From positions 1-15,533 of the forward strand of contig JAFGQF010000003.1 of assembly GCA_016935775.1 (NCBI GenBank): DNA of 15,533 nucleotides, written 5' to 3'. This DNA is from Caldifarciminota bacterium (lineage in GTDB: Bacteria > Hydrothermota > Tepidihabitantia > Tepidihabitantales > Tepidihabitantaceae). The notes under the pieces were generated by a model, which was not told where the DNA came from, did not search any database, and was given only the letters and a program-made list of their open reading frames with translations. How positions within the stretch are numbered: the first letter of the stretch is position 1; each line of letters begins with the position of its first letter. A program made the translations under genes and the position numbers. This document shows positions 1-6,072 of this stretch, one piece after another.

Positions 1-360
<360 letters not shown>

Positions 361-387
361 TCAGTCTGCTTCTTCTCCTTACTGGAT

Positions 388-506
388 TTCCCGGCGGTGA
401 CACCGGAGGGGCCACACCTCTTCCCATTCCGAACAGAGTAGTTAAGCCCTCCAGGGCCGATGGTACTGCGCTGGCAACGGCGTGGGAGAGTAGGACGCTG
501 CCGGGT
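388..506 (+). rRNA. rrf: 5S ribosomal RNA
   Basis: About 118 nt, starting 27 nt after the 23S end with no tRNA between them. The ends pair through CCCGGC (390-395) and GCCGGG (500-505), the 5S helix I. Conserved internal parts are seen: CCATTCCGAACAGAGTAGTTAAG (loop B/helix III area) at 424-446, and GGTACTGC and GTGGGAGAGTAGGACGCTGCC in the 3' half. Length and order match a normal bacterial 5S. The ends are inferred from helix I. Confidence 0.96.
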
Positions 507-515
507 TTCTTTTTT
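478..515 (+). terminator. Probable intrinsic terminator of the rRNA operon
   Basis: The 3' strand of 5S is followed directly by TTTCTTTTTT (506-515). The last part of 5S can refold into a hairpin in which CGGC (478-481) pairs with GCCG (500-503), extended by GCGT/ACGC-type pairing with one bulge. A GC stem followed by this T-run is the arrangement of an intrinsic terminator. Nothing else in the short gap before the next promoter could end the rRNA transcript. Confidence 0.55.
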
Positions 516-537
516 GCGCGGAACTTGAAGATTCCGC

Positions 538-565
538 TTGACAAACGGTCCGGGGGGCATAGAAT
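538..565 (+). promoter_or_regulatory. Sigma70-type promoter P1 of the first pilin gene
   Basis: TTGACA (538-543), a 16-base spacer, then TAGAAT (560-565): a perfect -35 and a 5/6 match to the -10 box. The start of transcription should be near 571-573, about 125 nt before the pilin ATG. The -35 box lies only 22 nt after the rRNA T-run, so read-through from the rRNA operon could add to expression. Confidence 0.85.
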
Positions 566-567
566 CG

Positions 568-662
568 TTCTTGAGCAGGGGCGACCGGGAACGGTTCGCC
601 GCTGTTCGGGTTACGCCTGCAACCCGGACTGGCAAATGTTCCCGGTGGCCTTTGCTCAAGAA
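568..662 (+). promoter_or_regulatory. Long hairpin in the 5' leader of the pilin mRNA
   Basis: The arms 568-592 and 638-662 pair over 25 positions with one mismatch (G583 against G647) and two G-U pairs. Inside, GCC (598-600) pairs with GGC (631-633), and a nine-position stem 604-612/621-629 (with one G-U) closes an 8-nt loop at 613-620. The result is one extended three-part hairpin. With promoter P1 just upstream, the transcript would begin inside the first arm, so its 5' end would be base-paired. This would fit an mRNA-stabilising 5' stem-loop such as that of E. coli ompA, or an unknown regulatory RNA. It matches no riboswitch class I know. The bases after it (663-680) look unstructured and leave the ribosome site free. 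Confidence 0.75.
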
Positions 663-696
663 GCCTAAACTCACTAAAGAGAGGAGGTGACTTAAC

Positions 697-1332
697 ATGA
701 AGAATAAGGGCTTCACTCTCATCGAACTGCTGGTGGTCATCCTGATCATCGGTATCCTGCTCGCTCTCATCATCCCGAACTTCGTGCTGTTCCAGGAGCG
801 CGCTCGTCGCACTTCCGTCAAGAACAACATGCACATCGTTCAGACATCGTTGGAGGCGTACAGTGTCGATCACTTCGGCAACTACCCCACCGACGAGATT
901 AGCTGGGATGCGGACGACGAGGCAGGGATCTGTCTGTGGTTCCCGGGCGGCGACCCGGTGGGTCTGGAAGGCGAGCCCAAGCCGGGCAACTTCCCGATCA
1001 ACCCGTACGACGGTGTTCGCTACAACGGGGACAAGGATGAAGAGGACCTGAACTACGAGGACTTCTACGGCGAGCTCGAGGCCGGCCTGAACGCCCAGAA
1101 GCGTGGAGACGACGACGAGTGCCCGTACCTGGACTTCGGCGAAACGCCGGAGTACCCGGGCGGCATCGGCATCGCGACTTACGTTCCTGAGGTTGGCGGT
1201 TTCGAGGCCCCGCAGGAGTACGGCATCTACGGCTTCGGCCGCGATGTCACCTATCCGATGTACGACCTCGACCCGCTGGCCGACGATCCGGCGGACGAGG
1301 ACTACTGGATTTTCTTCGTACTTCACAACTAG
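697..1332 (+). CDS. Type IV pilin / GspG-like major pilin, acidic
   Basis: A 211-residue prepilin, probably a main fibre subunit. It starts with the class III signal MKNKG, cut before Phe6, followed by FTLIELL with the required Glu at mature position 5 and a hydrophobic helix to about residue 30. The head holds roughly 41 Asp/Glu against about 10 Lys/Arg and is rich in Tyr, Trp and Phe. It has two cysteines (79 and 142) that could form a disulphide. The head shares WFPGG, NFPINPYDG and the final FVLHN with the second pilin at 4116-4649, so the two are paralogues. The ATG has an excellent ribosome site, GAGGAGGTGA (681-690). The gene stands alone between promoter P1 and a terminator, which suits an abundant subunit. 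Substrate secretion (T2SS) instead of a true pilus cannot be excluded. Confidence 0.9.
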   Translation: MKNKGFTLIELLVVILIIGILLALIIPNFVLFQERARRTSVKNNMHIVQTSLEAYSVDHFGNYPTDEISWDADDEAGICLWFPGGDPVGLEGEPKPGNFPINPYDGVRYNGDKDEEDLNYEDFYGELEAGLNAQKRGDDDECPYLDFGETPEYPGGIGIATYVPEVGGFEAPQEYGIYGFGRDVTYPMYDLDPLADDPADEDYWIFFVLHN

Positions 1333-1352
1333 GTCCAGTAGAGCAGGCACTG

Positions 1353-1388
1353 GTGGGGCGGGGCTTCGGCCCCGCCCCACCCCTCTTT
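1353..1388 (+). terminator. UUCG hairpin terminator after the first pilin
   Basis: A perfect 12-bp stem, 1353-1364 with 1369-1380, closes a TTCG loop (C-UUCG-G, a hyperstable tetraloop). It starts 20 nt after the pilin stop and is followed by a pyrimidine stretch ending in CTCTTT rather than a long T-run. It separates the pilin unit from the ABC operon. Confidence 0.85.
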
Positions 1389-1403
1389 CGCACCGCTGAC
1401 GGC

Positions 1404-1431
1404 TTGACTGGACTGGCCCGGCTTCTATAAT
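1404..1431 (+). promoter_or_regulatory. Sigma70-type promoter P2 of the ABC operon
   Basis: TTGACT (1404-1409), a 16-base spacer, TATAAT (1426-1431). The -10 box ends only 9 bases before the ATG at 1441, so transcription should begin about 2-4 nt before the start codon. No Shine-Dalgarno fits between. The mRNA is expected to be leaderless or nearly so. Confidence 0.85.
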
Positions 1432-1440
1432 CGCGGAACC

Positions 1441-2388
1441 ATGGCAGTCGTGACCGACCCGGTCATCTCAACCGTCAAGCTCAGCAAGGTCTACCGTTCC
1501 GGTATCGGGATGCGGCTGGTTTCGGCACTCGTCGACGTGACCTTCGACGTCGGTCGGGGCGAGATATTCGGCTTCCTGGGACCGAACGGGGCGGGCAAGA
1601 CCTCGCTGATCAAGATCCTGATCGGGCTGGCCCGGCCGACCGCCGGGAACGCCCTGGTGTTCGGCCGGCAGGCGCGGGACGCGCAAGTGAAGGCCCGGGT
1701 CGGTTTCCTGCCCGAGTCGCCCTACTTCTACGAGTACCTCACCGCCACCGAGTTTCTCCGGTTGTCGGCCGGGCTCGCGGGTGTACCCGGGAGCGAGGTC
1801 GCGGGCCGGGTCAACAGCCTGCTGAAGTTGGTCCGGATGGAGGCGTCGGCCGGGGTCCAGATGCGCGGTTTCTCACGCGGGATGCTGCAGCGAATCGGCA
1901 TCGCCCAGGCACTGGTCGGCGACCCGGAACTGGTGATTCTCGACGAGCCGATGGGTGGCCTCGACCCGGTCGGCCGCAAGGAGTTCCGCGACATCATCGT
2001 GGGGCTGCGCGACCAGGGCAAGACGGTGTTCTTCTCGACCCATATCCTGGCCGACGTCGAGATGATCTGCGACCGGGTCGGTATCATCATCAACGGCCGA
2101 ATGGTCAACATCGGCGGGTTGGGCGATATCCTGTCCGATGATGTCCAGGCCTACGAGGTGACGGTCACCGGGCTGACCGGCAAGTTTCGCAAGGTGCTGG
2201 AGCGGGTCGGCGACTCCGCGATCCGTTCGGGCGACGCGCTGCTGGTAACGGTGCCGGACGACGCCGGGGTGGATAGGGTGATGGCGATCGTCCGCGAGGC
2301 CGGGGCCAGGGTCCAGGCGATCGTCCCGCGCAAGCGGACGCTGGAGGACCATTTCATGGCCCACGTCGGCGGGAAGCGGGGGGCGTGA
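1441..2388 (+). CDS. ABC transporter ATP-binding protein (pilus-linked)
   Basis: A 315-residue ABC-2-type ATPase that would power the permease encoded next. Walker A is GPNGAGKT (47-54), the Q-loop region follows, the signature is FSRGM (144-148, a variant of LSGGQ), Walker B is LVILDEP (164-170), then GGLDP and the switch His201. After about residue 235 there is a C-terminal extension of roughly 80 residues, common in ABC-2 exporter ATPases. Its stop is one base before the permease start, so the pair is translated together. The setting between pilin genes recalls pilH of the Myxococcus xanthus pilG-H-I genes; this is a context inference, and the transported substrate is unknown. The start codon lies a few bases after the expected transcription start of P2. 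Confidence 0.92.
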   Translation: MAVVTDPVISTVKLSKVYRSGIGMRLVSALVDVTFDVGRGEIFGFLGPNGAGKTSLIKILIGLARPTAGNALVFGRQARDAQVKARVGFLPESPYFYEYLTATEFLRLSAGLAGVPGSEVAGRVNSLLKLVRMEASAGVQMRGFSRGMLQRIGIAQALVGDPELVILDEPMGGLDPVGRKEFRDIIVGLRDQGKTVFFSTHILADVEMICDRVGIIINGRMVNIGGLGDILSDDVQAYEVTVTGLTGKFRKVLERVGDSAIRSGDALLVTVPDDAGVDRVMAIVREAGARVQAIVPRKRTLEDHFMAHVGGKRGA

Positions 2389-2389
2389 A

Positions 2390-3157
2390 GTGACGGGTCG
2401 CGTTGCCAGCATCGCGCTCAACACTTTCAGGGAGGCGATCCGGGACAAGGTGTTTCTTACGCTCCTGGTGTTCGCCATCCTGGTGATGGGTAGCGCGCGG
2501 GTGATTCAGCCGCTGGCGCTGGGCGAGGAGAGCAAGGTCATCCAGGACCTCGGGCTGTCCGCGATCACGCTGTTCTGCGTGCTGATTGCCGTCCTCATCG
2601 GCGGCCGGCTGGTCTACAAGGAAGTCGAGAAGCGGACGATTTACATAATGCTCGCGCGGCCGGTCCGGCGCTGGGAGTTCATCCTCGGCAAGTACGCCGG
2701 GCTGATGGCGGTGCTCGCGGCCAGCCTGGTTGTCATGACCGTCGGGTTCTACCTGGTGATGTTCATCACCGGCACGCCCGCGTCCGCCTACCTGTTGTGG
2801 TCCCTGCTGATGACCTTCTTTGAACTGGCAATCCTGACGGCGACGGCGATACTTTTCTCGACCTTCGTCACGCCGATCGCAAGCTCGGTCTTCACTTTCG
2901 CGGTCTACTTCGTCGGCCACCTCACCCGCGACCTGCGCCTGCTGGCCGCGATGAGCCCATCGCCGGTGGTCAAGGTCGTGAGCCAGGTCCTGTACTACGT
3001 GCTGCCCAACCTGTCGAATTTCAACATCCGGGGCGAGGTGGTCCACGACGTCGTGCTGAACCCCGAGGCGCTGGCGCTCGCGATCGGTTACGCCCTGCTC
3101 TACACGGCCACCCTCCTGCTTATCTCGACGCTCATCTTCAGCCGCAAGGACTTCTGA
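2390..3157 (+). CDS. ABC-2 type transporter permease
   Basis: A 255-residue inner-membrane protein with about six hydrophobic segments (near 20-37, 55-72, 102-127, 133-160, 163-178, 226-250). The stretch KRTIYIMLARPVRRWEFILG (81-100) before the third segment is typical of ABC-2 permeases of the NosY-like kind. It starts with GTG at 2390, one base after the ATPase stop, with only a weak G-rich ribosome site, so coupling is likely. It should dimerise and pair with the ATPase. By position it corresponds to pilI in Myxococcus, but sequence alone does not prove this. Confidence 0.88.
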   Translation: MTGRVASIALNTFREAIRDKVFLTLLVFAILVMGSARVIQPLALGEESKVIQDLGLSAITLFCVLIAVLIGGRLVYKEVEKRTIYIMLARPVRRWEFILGKYAGLMAVLAASLVVMTVGFYLVMFITGTPASAYLLWSLLMTFFELAILTATAILFSTFVTPIASSVFTFAVYFVGHLTRDLRLLAAMSPSPVVKVVSQVLYYVLPNLSNFNIRGEVVHDVVLNPEALALAIGYALLYTATLLLISTLIFSRKDF

Positions 3158-3160
3158 CCG

Positions 3161-4054
3161 ATGGTCGAGGAGATTCGTCCCCGCGGGGCCCCGCCGGGAC
3201 CGGGCTGGCTGGGCCGGTTGTTCCCGCTCGTGCTGGTCGTCTGGGGGTTCGTCGGCGTCTACCTTCTGCAGCTCACCATCGACAGTTCGAGCCGGGGGCA
3301 GATGCGGGAGCGGGTCGTCCAGGAGATGATGTACTTTCCGTCGGGCCAGTTCCTCCGCCAGGTGACGATCGAGTACCAGGAGCTGGCATCCGATCTCGTC
3401 TGGCTCCGGGCAATTCAGTACTACGGCCATCACCTGATGACCGACCGGAAGTACGACTGGCTCGGTCACGTTTTCGGCATCCTGACCGAGCTGGACCCGC
3501 GGTTCGTCGGGGCCTATCACCTCGGCGCGATAACCCTTGCCTGGGACGCCCGCCAGCCGCAGGAGGCGATCGACCTGCTGGTTCGGGGGATGAAGGCCAA
3601 CCCGATGGACTGGCAGTTGCCGTTCGACGCCGGGTTCATCAGCTATATGCTGCTGCGGGACTACGAGCAGGCCGGGCTGTTCTTCGAGATTGCTTCCCGG
3701 TTGCCCGGGGCGTGGTCGGTTGCCTCGCGCTGGGCCGCGGTTTCGGTCACCAAGTCGGGCAGTCACGAGGCCGCCCGGGAGATGTGGCTCGAGATATACC
3801 AGGGTACCGACAACCGGGCTCTCAAGGCGCTGGTACTGCGGCAACTCCGGGCCCTGAAGCTGGAGGAGGGGATTGCCCGGCTCCAGACGGCGGTGGACCG
3901 GTTCCGAGAGGAACAGGGCCGGTACCCGGCCGAGCTGGCCGGACTTGTGCGTGCCGGCTACATCAGTTCTCTTCCGGAGGAGCCCTACGGCGGCCGGTTC
4001 TATCTGGATGATGGCCGGGTCGAGAGCACCACGCCGCCGGGGCAACGGCAATGA
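3161..4054 (+). CDS. Membrane-anchored TPR-like protein with pilin-head-like C-terminus
   Basis: A 297-residue protein, third gene of the ABC operon, 3 nt after the permease stop, with AAGGA 10 nt before its ATG. A proline-rich cytoplasmic start is followed by one membrane helix (about 20-40), so the rest should face the periplasm. Residues 75-235 look like helical tetratricopeptide-type repeats (for example LDPRFVGAYHLGAITLAWDA and the matching helix pairs after it). Residues 241-289 read like the head of a GspG pseudopilin: FREEQGRYPAEL, then GYISSLPEEPYGGRFYL. It may bind pilins or link the transporter to the pilus. Its place next to the ABC genes suggests the role of PilG in Myxococcus; I infer this only from order. 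No enzyme motif is visible. Confidence 0.75.
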   Translation: MVEEIRPRGAPPGPGWLGRLFPLVLVVWGFVGVYLLQLTIDSSSRGQMRERVVQEMMYFPSGQFLRQVTIEYQELASDLVWLRAIQYYGHHLMTDRKYDWLGHVFGILTELDPRFVGAYHLGAITLAWDARQPQEAIDLLVRGMKANPMDWQLPFDAGFISYMLLRDYEQAGLFFEIASRLPGAWSVASRWAAVSVTKSGSHEAAREMWLEIYQGTDNRALKALVLRQLRALKLEEGIARLQTAVDRFREEQGRYPAELAGLVRAGYISSLPEEPYGGRFYLDDGRVESTTPPGQRQ

Positions 4055-4069
4055 CCCTGCCGGTTTGTC

Positions 4070-4098
4070 TTGACAGGCGGGGTGTAATGGCCTATAAC
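4070..4098 (+). promoter_or_regulatory. Sigma70-type promoter P3 of the second pilin gene
   Basis: TTGACA (4070-4075), a 17-base spacer, TATAAC (4093-4098). Transcription should start near 4104-4106, right at the ribosome site GAGGAG (4105-4110). The upstream in-frame ATG at 4101 would lie before or at the transcript start. Confidence 0.85.
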
Positions 4099-4115
4099 CT
4101 ATGCGAGGAGTAAAG

Positions 4116-4649
4116 ATGCGCAACCACCGAGGATTCACTCTTGTCGAGCTGCTGATCATTATCCTGATCATCGGGATACTGCTTTCGATGGCCATGCCCA
4201 ACTTCCGCGTGGCCCGGGAACTGGCCCGCACCACAGCCGCGAAGATGAACCTGCACAACGTCCAGGTCGTTATCGAGGCGTTCCACATGGAGCAGGGATA
4301 CTACGCCGACGACTTCTACGAGGATGAGTACGGCGCCTATTTCCCGGGCGGCATCTGGAACGAGGAGATCGGCCGGCTGCCGACCAACCCTTGGACGGGT
4401 CGCGAGATGGACCCGGACGAGTTCAACGCCGAGGACTACGAGTACGAGCAGGACATCAGCAATACGCAGGAACTCGGGCCCAACGACATCTGGGGGTACT
4501 ATGCCGGCGAGATCGTCTACTTCGTCTATGACCCGCCCGGTACCTACGCGCCGACCCACTACGGGTTGGTCGGCATCGACCGGCACGGCAAGTCGATCCG
4601 CGACTACGATGCCGACGGGTTCGTCCACATCTTCGTGTTGCACAACTAG
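4116..4649 (+). CDS. Type IV pilin / GspG-like pilin, second paralogue
   Basis: A 177-residue prepilin starting MRNHRG, cut before FTLVELL with Glu at mature position 5, then a hydrophobic helix. The start is placed at 4116, not at the in-frame ATG 4101, because GAGGAG (4105-4110) sits 5 nt before it and promoter P3 predicts a transcript start near 4105. The head is acidic and rich in Tyr (about 14) and shares with the first pilin the FPGG block, the LPTNPWTG block and the last residues IFVLHN. Unlike the first pilin it has no cysteine. It has its own promoter and no clear terminator before P4, so it may read through into the large operon. It could be an alternative major subunit or a filament-base variant. 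Confidence 0.88.
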   Translation: MRNHRGFTLVELLIIILIIGILLSMAMPNFRVARELARTTAAKMNLHNVQVVIEAFHMEQGYYADDFYEDEYGAYFPGGIWNEEIGRLPTNPWTGREMDPDEFNAEDYEYEQDISNTQELGPNDIWGYYAGEIVYFVYDPPGTYAPTHYGLVGIDRHGKSIRDYDADGFVHIFVLHN

Positions 4650-4674
4650 GATTATGGCAAATCGCCCTCGGCGC

Positions 4675-4703
4675 TTGACAGCAGTTGGGCAGACTTCTAT
4701 AAT
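4675..4703 (+). promoter_or_regulatory. Perfect consensus promoter P4 of the pilus assembly operon
   Basis: TTGACA (4675-4680), exactly 17 bases, TATAAT (4698-4703): a full match to the sigma70 consensus. The context CTTCTATAATC is identical to that of P2, and the C before TTGAC is shared by all four promoters here. Transcription should start near 4709-4711, at the GTG at 4711. Confidence 0.88.
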
Positions 4704-4710
4704 CCCCGGA

Positions 4711-5253
4711 GTGCGCAGGACTTCCGTGACCGAACGCGGTTGGAGCCTTGTTGAGCTCCTGGTGGTCATATCGGTACTGGGGATCATCCTGGCGTTCTTC
4801 GTCCCGCCGATTGTCAGCCGGGTGACAACCCACGCGCGGGTGGTGTCCACCCAGCAGGAGATGAACATGCTGCGCGAGGCGATCGCCGGCAACTCGGATG
4901 TCATCGCCGGTGGCCAGCTGGTGTCGACCGGCTTCCGTAACGACGTCGGCCGCCTGCCCCGCAGCCTGGTCGAACTCGCGACGCGCAACCCGTTTGACAC
5001 GCTCTATGCCCGCGTGATGTATGTCGGCAAGGAGACTCTGCCGGCCTGGGACCCCTACATCAAGAAGGGATGGAACGGGCCCTACGTCCGCGAGGACGGC
5101 GATATGGGGTACATGGACGATGTCTGGGGAGTGCCCTATCGCTTCATCGTTGAAAACAACGAGACACTCGGGCTCGAGAGCGCCGGCCCGGACGGGCTGT
5201 TCTACGGCCAGCCCGGGTCGCGTACCGACGATGACATCCGGGTGAGGTTCTAG
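4711..5253 (+). CDS. GspG-like pseudopilin, first of three in the operon
   Basis: A 180-residue prepilin if started at GTG 4711, which lies at the predicted transcript start (leaderless); GTG 4726, five codons later with AGGA before it, is the alternative. An ATG at 4654 is rejected because promoter P4 lies inside that reading. The signal ends ERG, then WSLVELL with Glu at mature position 5; Trp at position 1 is unusual, normally Phe or Met. The C-terminal half is a classic GspG head: GWNGPYVRE (120-128), DDVWGVPYRF (136-145), SAGPDGLFYG (157-166), DDDI (173-176), where GspG proteins bind calcium. It is followed 3 nt later by the next pseudopilin. Likely a minor or secretion-type pseudopilin. 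Confidence 0.85.
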   Translation: MRRTSVTERGWSLVELLVVISVLGIILAFFVPPIVSRVTTHARVVSTQQEMNMLREAIAGNSDVIAGGQLVSTGFRNDVGRLPRSLVELATRNPFDTLYARVMYVGKETLPAWDPYIKKGWNGPYVREDGDMGYMDDVWGVPYRFIVENNETLGLESAGPDGLFYGQPGSRTDDDIRVRF

Positions 5254-5256
5254 ACG

Positions 5257-6072
5257 ATGAGAATGAGGCCGGTTGATTCCCGTGGTGTCACGCTGCTGGA
5301 ATTGCTGGTAGTGATGATGGTGCTCAGCCTGATTCTTACCGCCGCGGTCAAGACCTGGGACGTGACGCTGGAGCGGGGGAGGTTCGAGACCACCAGGCGC
5401 AAGCTCGACCAGCTGTCCTCGGCGATCGTCGGCAGCCCGGACTTGATCGTCGAGGGTAAGCGGGTGGACTTCGGCTACGTCGGCGACTACGGTGATTTGC
5501 CGGTGACTCTCAACGACCTGGTGCAGGACCGAAGCGGTCTTCAACCCGAGTCCAGCAACTGGCGCGGGCCCTATGTCCGTTCGACGTTCAGCGAGTCGCC
5601 CGAGGGGTACCGCACCGATGGCTGGGGCGACACTATCATTTACAGCCGCGAGAGCCTGTTCGTGCGCAGCTACGGTGGGCGCGGTCTGAGCGACCGTAGT
5701 CGCTGGATCACCCGCGAGTTCGGCTACACCAACGTCGACCTCACCCGTAACGAGGTCAGCGGCCGGATGCTGGACGTGCGCGGAGTCCCGCCCTCGGAGT
5801 CGCTGCTCGTCAACCACCCCTTGCGGTTCGGCGTCGAACTCGACTACCCGATCGGCGGCAAGGTTCAGACCGCCCGGGGCGCGTTCAACACCCAGGGTGA
5901 GTTCCTTTTCAATATCGTACCCCAGGGCAGCCAGACCCTGCGGCTGCGTTACATTCGCGACTACCCGCCCTACTACGATACCATCCAGACGGTTCGGACG
6001 GTGACGGTCTATCCCAAGGTCGGGGCGAAGGGACTGCAGATTCGCCTCGACCTGGACTGGAACAGCCAATGA
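5257..6072 (+). CDS. Pseudopilin with C-terminal beta-sandwich-like domain
   Basis: A 271-residue prepilin. The signal MRMRPVDSRG is cut before VTLLELL (Val at mature position 1, Glu at 5). Residues 47-108 form a GspG-like head sharing AIVGSPDLIVEGKRVDFG, GDLPVTLNDLV and NWRGPYVR with the next gene, so the two are tandem duplicates. Residues 160-268 are extra compared with a normal pseudopilin. They read as a beta-rich module resembling carboxypeptidase-regulatory/transthyretin-like folds (SGRMLDVRG, GEFLFNIVPQGSQTLRLRY). It may be a tip or adhesive subunit. ATG 5257 is chosen; ATG 5263 is possible. Its last codons overlap the next gene by 4 nt. Confidence 0.83.
   Translation: MRMRPVDSRGVTLLELLVVMMVLSLILTAAVKTWDVTLERGRFETTRRKLDQLSSAIVGSPDLIVEGKRVDFGYVGDYGDLPVTLNDLVQDRSGLQPESSNWRGPYVRSTFSESPEGYRTDGWGDTIIYSRESLFVRSYGGRGLSDRSRWITREFGYTNVDLTRNEVSGRMLDVRGVPPSESLLVNHPLRFGVELDYPIGGKVQTARGAFNTQGEFLFNIVPQGSQTLRLRYIRDYPPYYDTIQTVRTVTVYPKVGAKGLQIRLDLDWNSQ

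Noticed and set aside
568..680. A cyclic-di-GMP (GEMM) riboswitch in the pilin leader
   Set aside because: Only a short GCCTAAAC resemblance is present. The conserved GEMM core, its GNRA loop and receptor are not found, and the structure is a single extended hairpin.
442..1380. Minus-strand frame running across 5S rRNA and the first pilin
   Set aside because: It crosses an RNA gene, a promoter, a terminator and a clear pilin gene.
4101..4115. Upstream in-frame ATG for the second pilin
   Set aside because: Promoter P3 predicts the transcript start near 4105, and GAGGAG is placed correctly only for ATG 4116.
2354..4288. Long open frame of 644 codons on the minus strand across the ABC operon and second pilin start
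   Set aside because: It lies fully opposite genes with clear domains, and its translation is low-complexity with many His, Arg, Asp and Gln, typical of antisense frames in G+C-rich DNA.
697..4649. Electrically conductive pilin, from the many aromatic residues
   Set aside because: Aromatic content alone is weak evidence; these heads are long and acidic, unlike the short Geobacter PilA, and no cytochrome genes are nearby.
4654..4710. ATG 4654 as start of the first pseudopilin of the operon
   Set aside because: A perfect TTGACA-N17-TATAAT promoter lies inside this stretch, and the added residues would make an atypically long leader.
4456..6069. 537-codon minus-strand frame opposite the pseudopilins
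   Set aside because: Shadow of the plus-strand codon pattern, with no ribosome site or domain.
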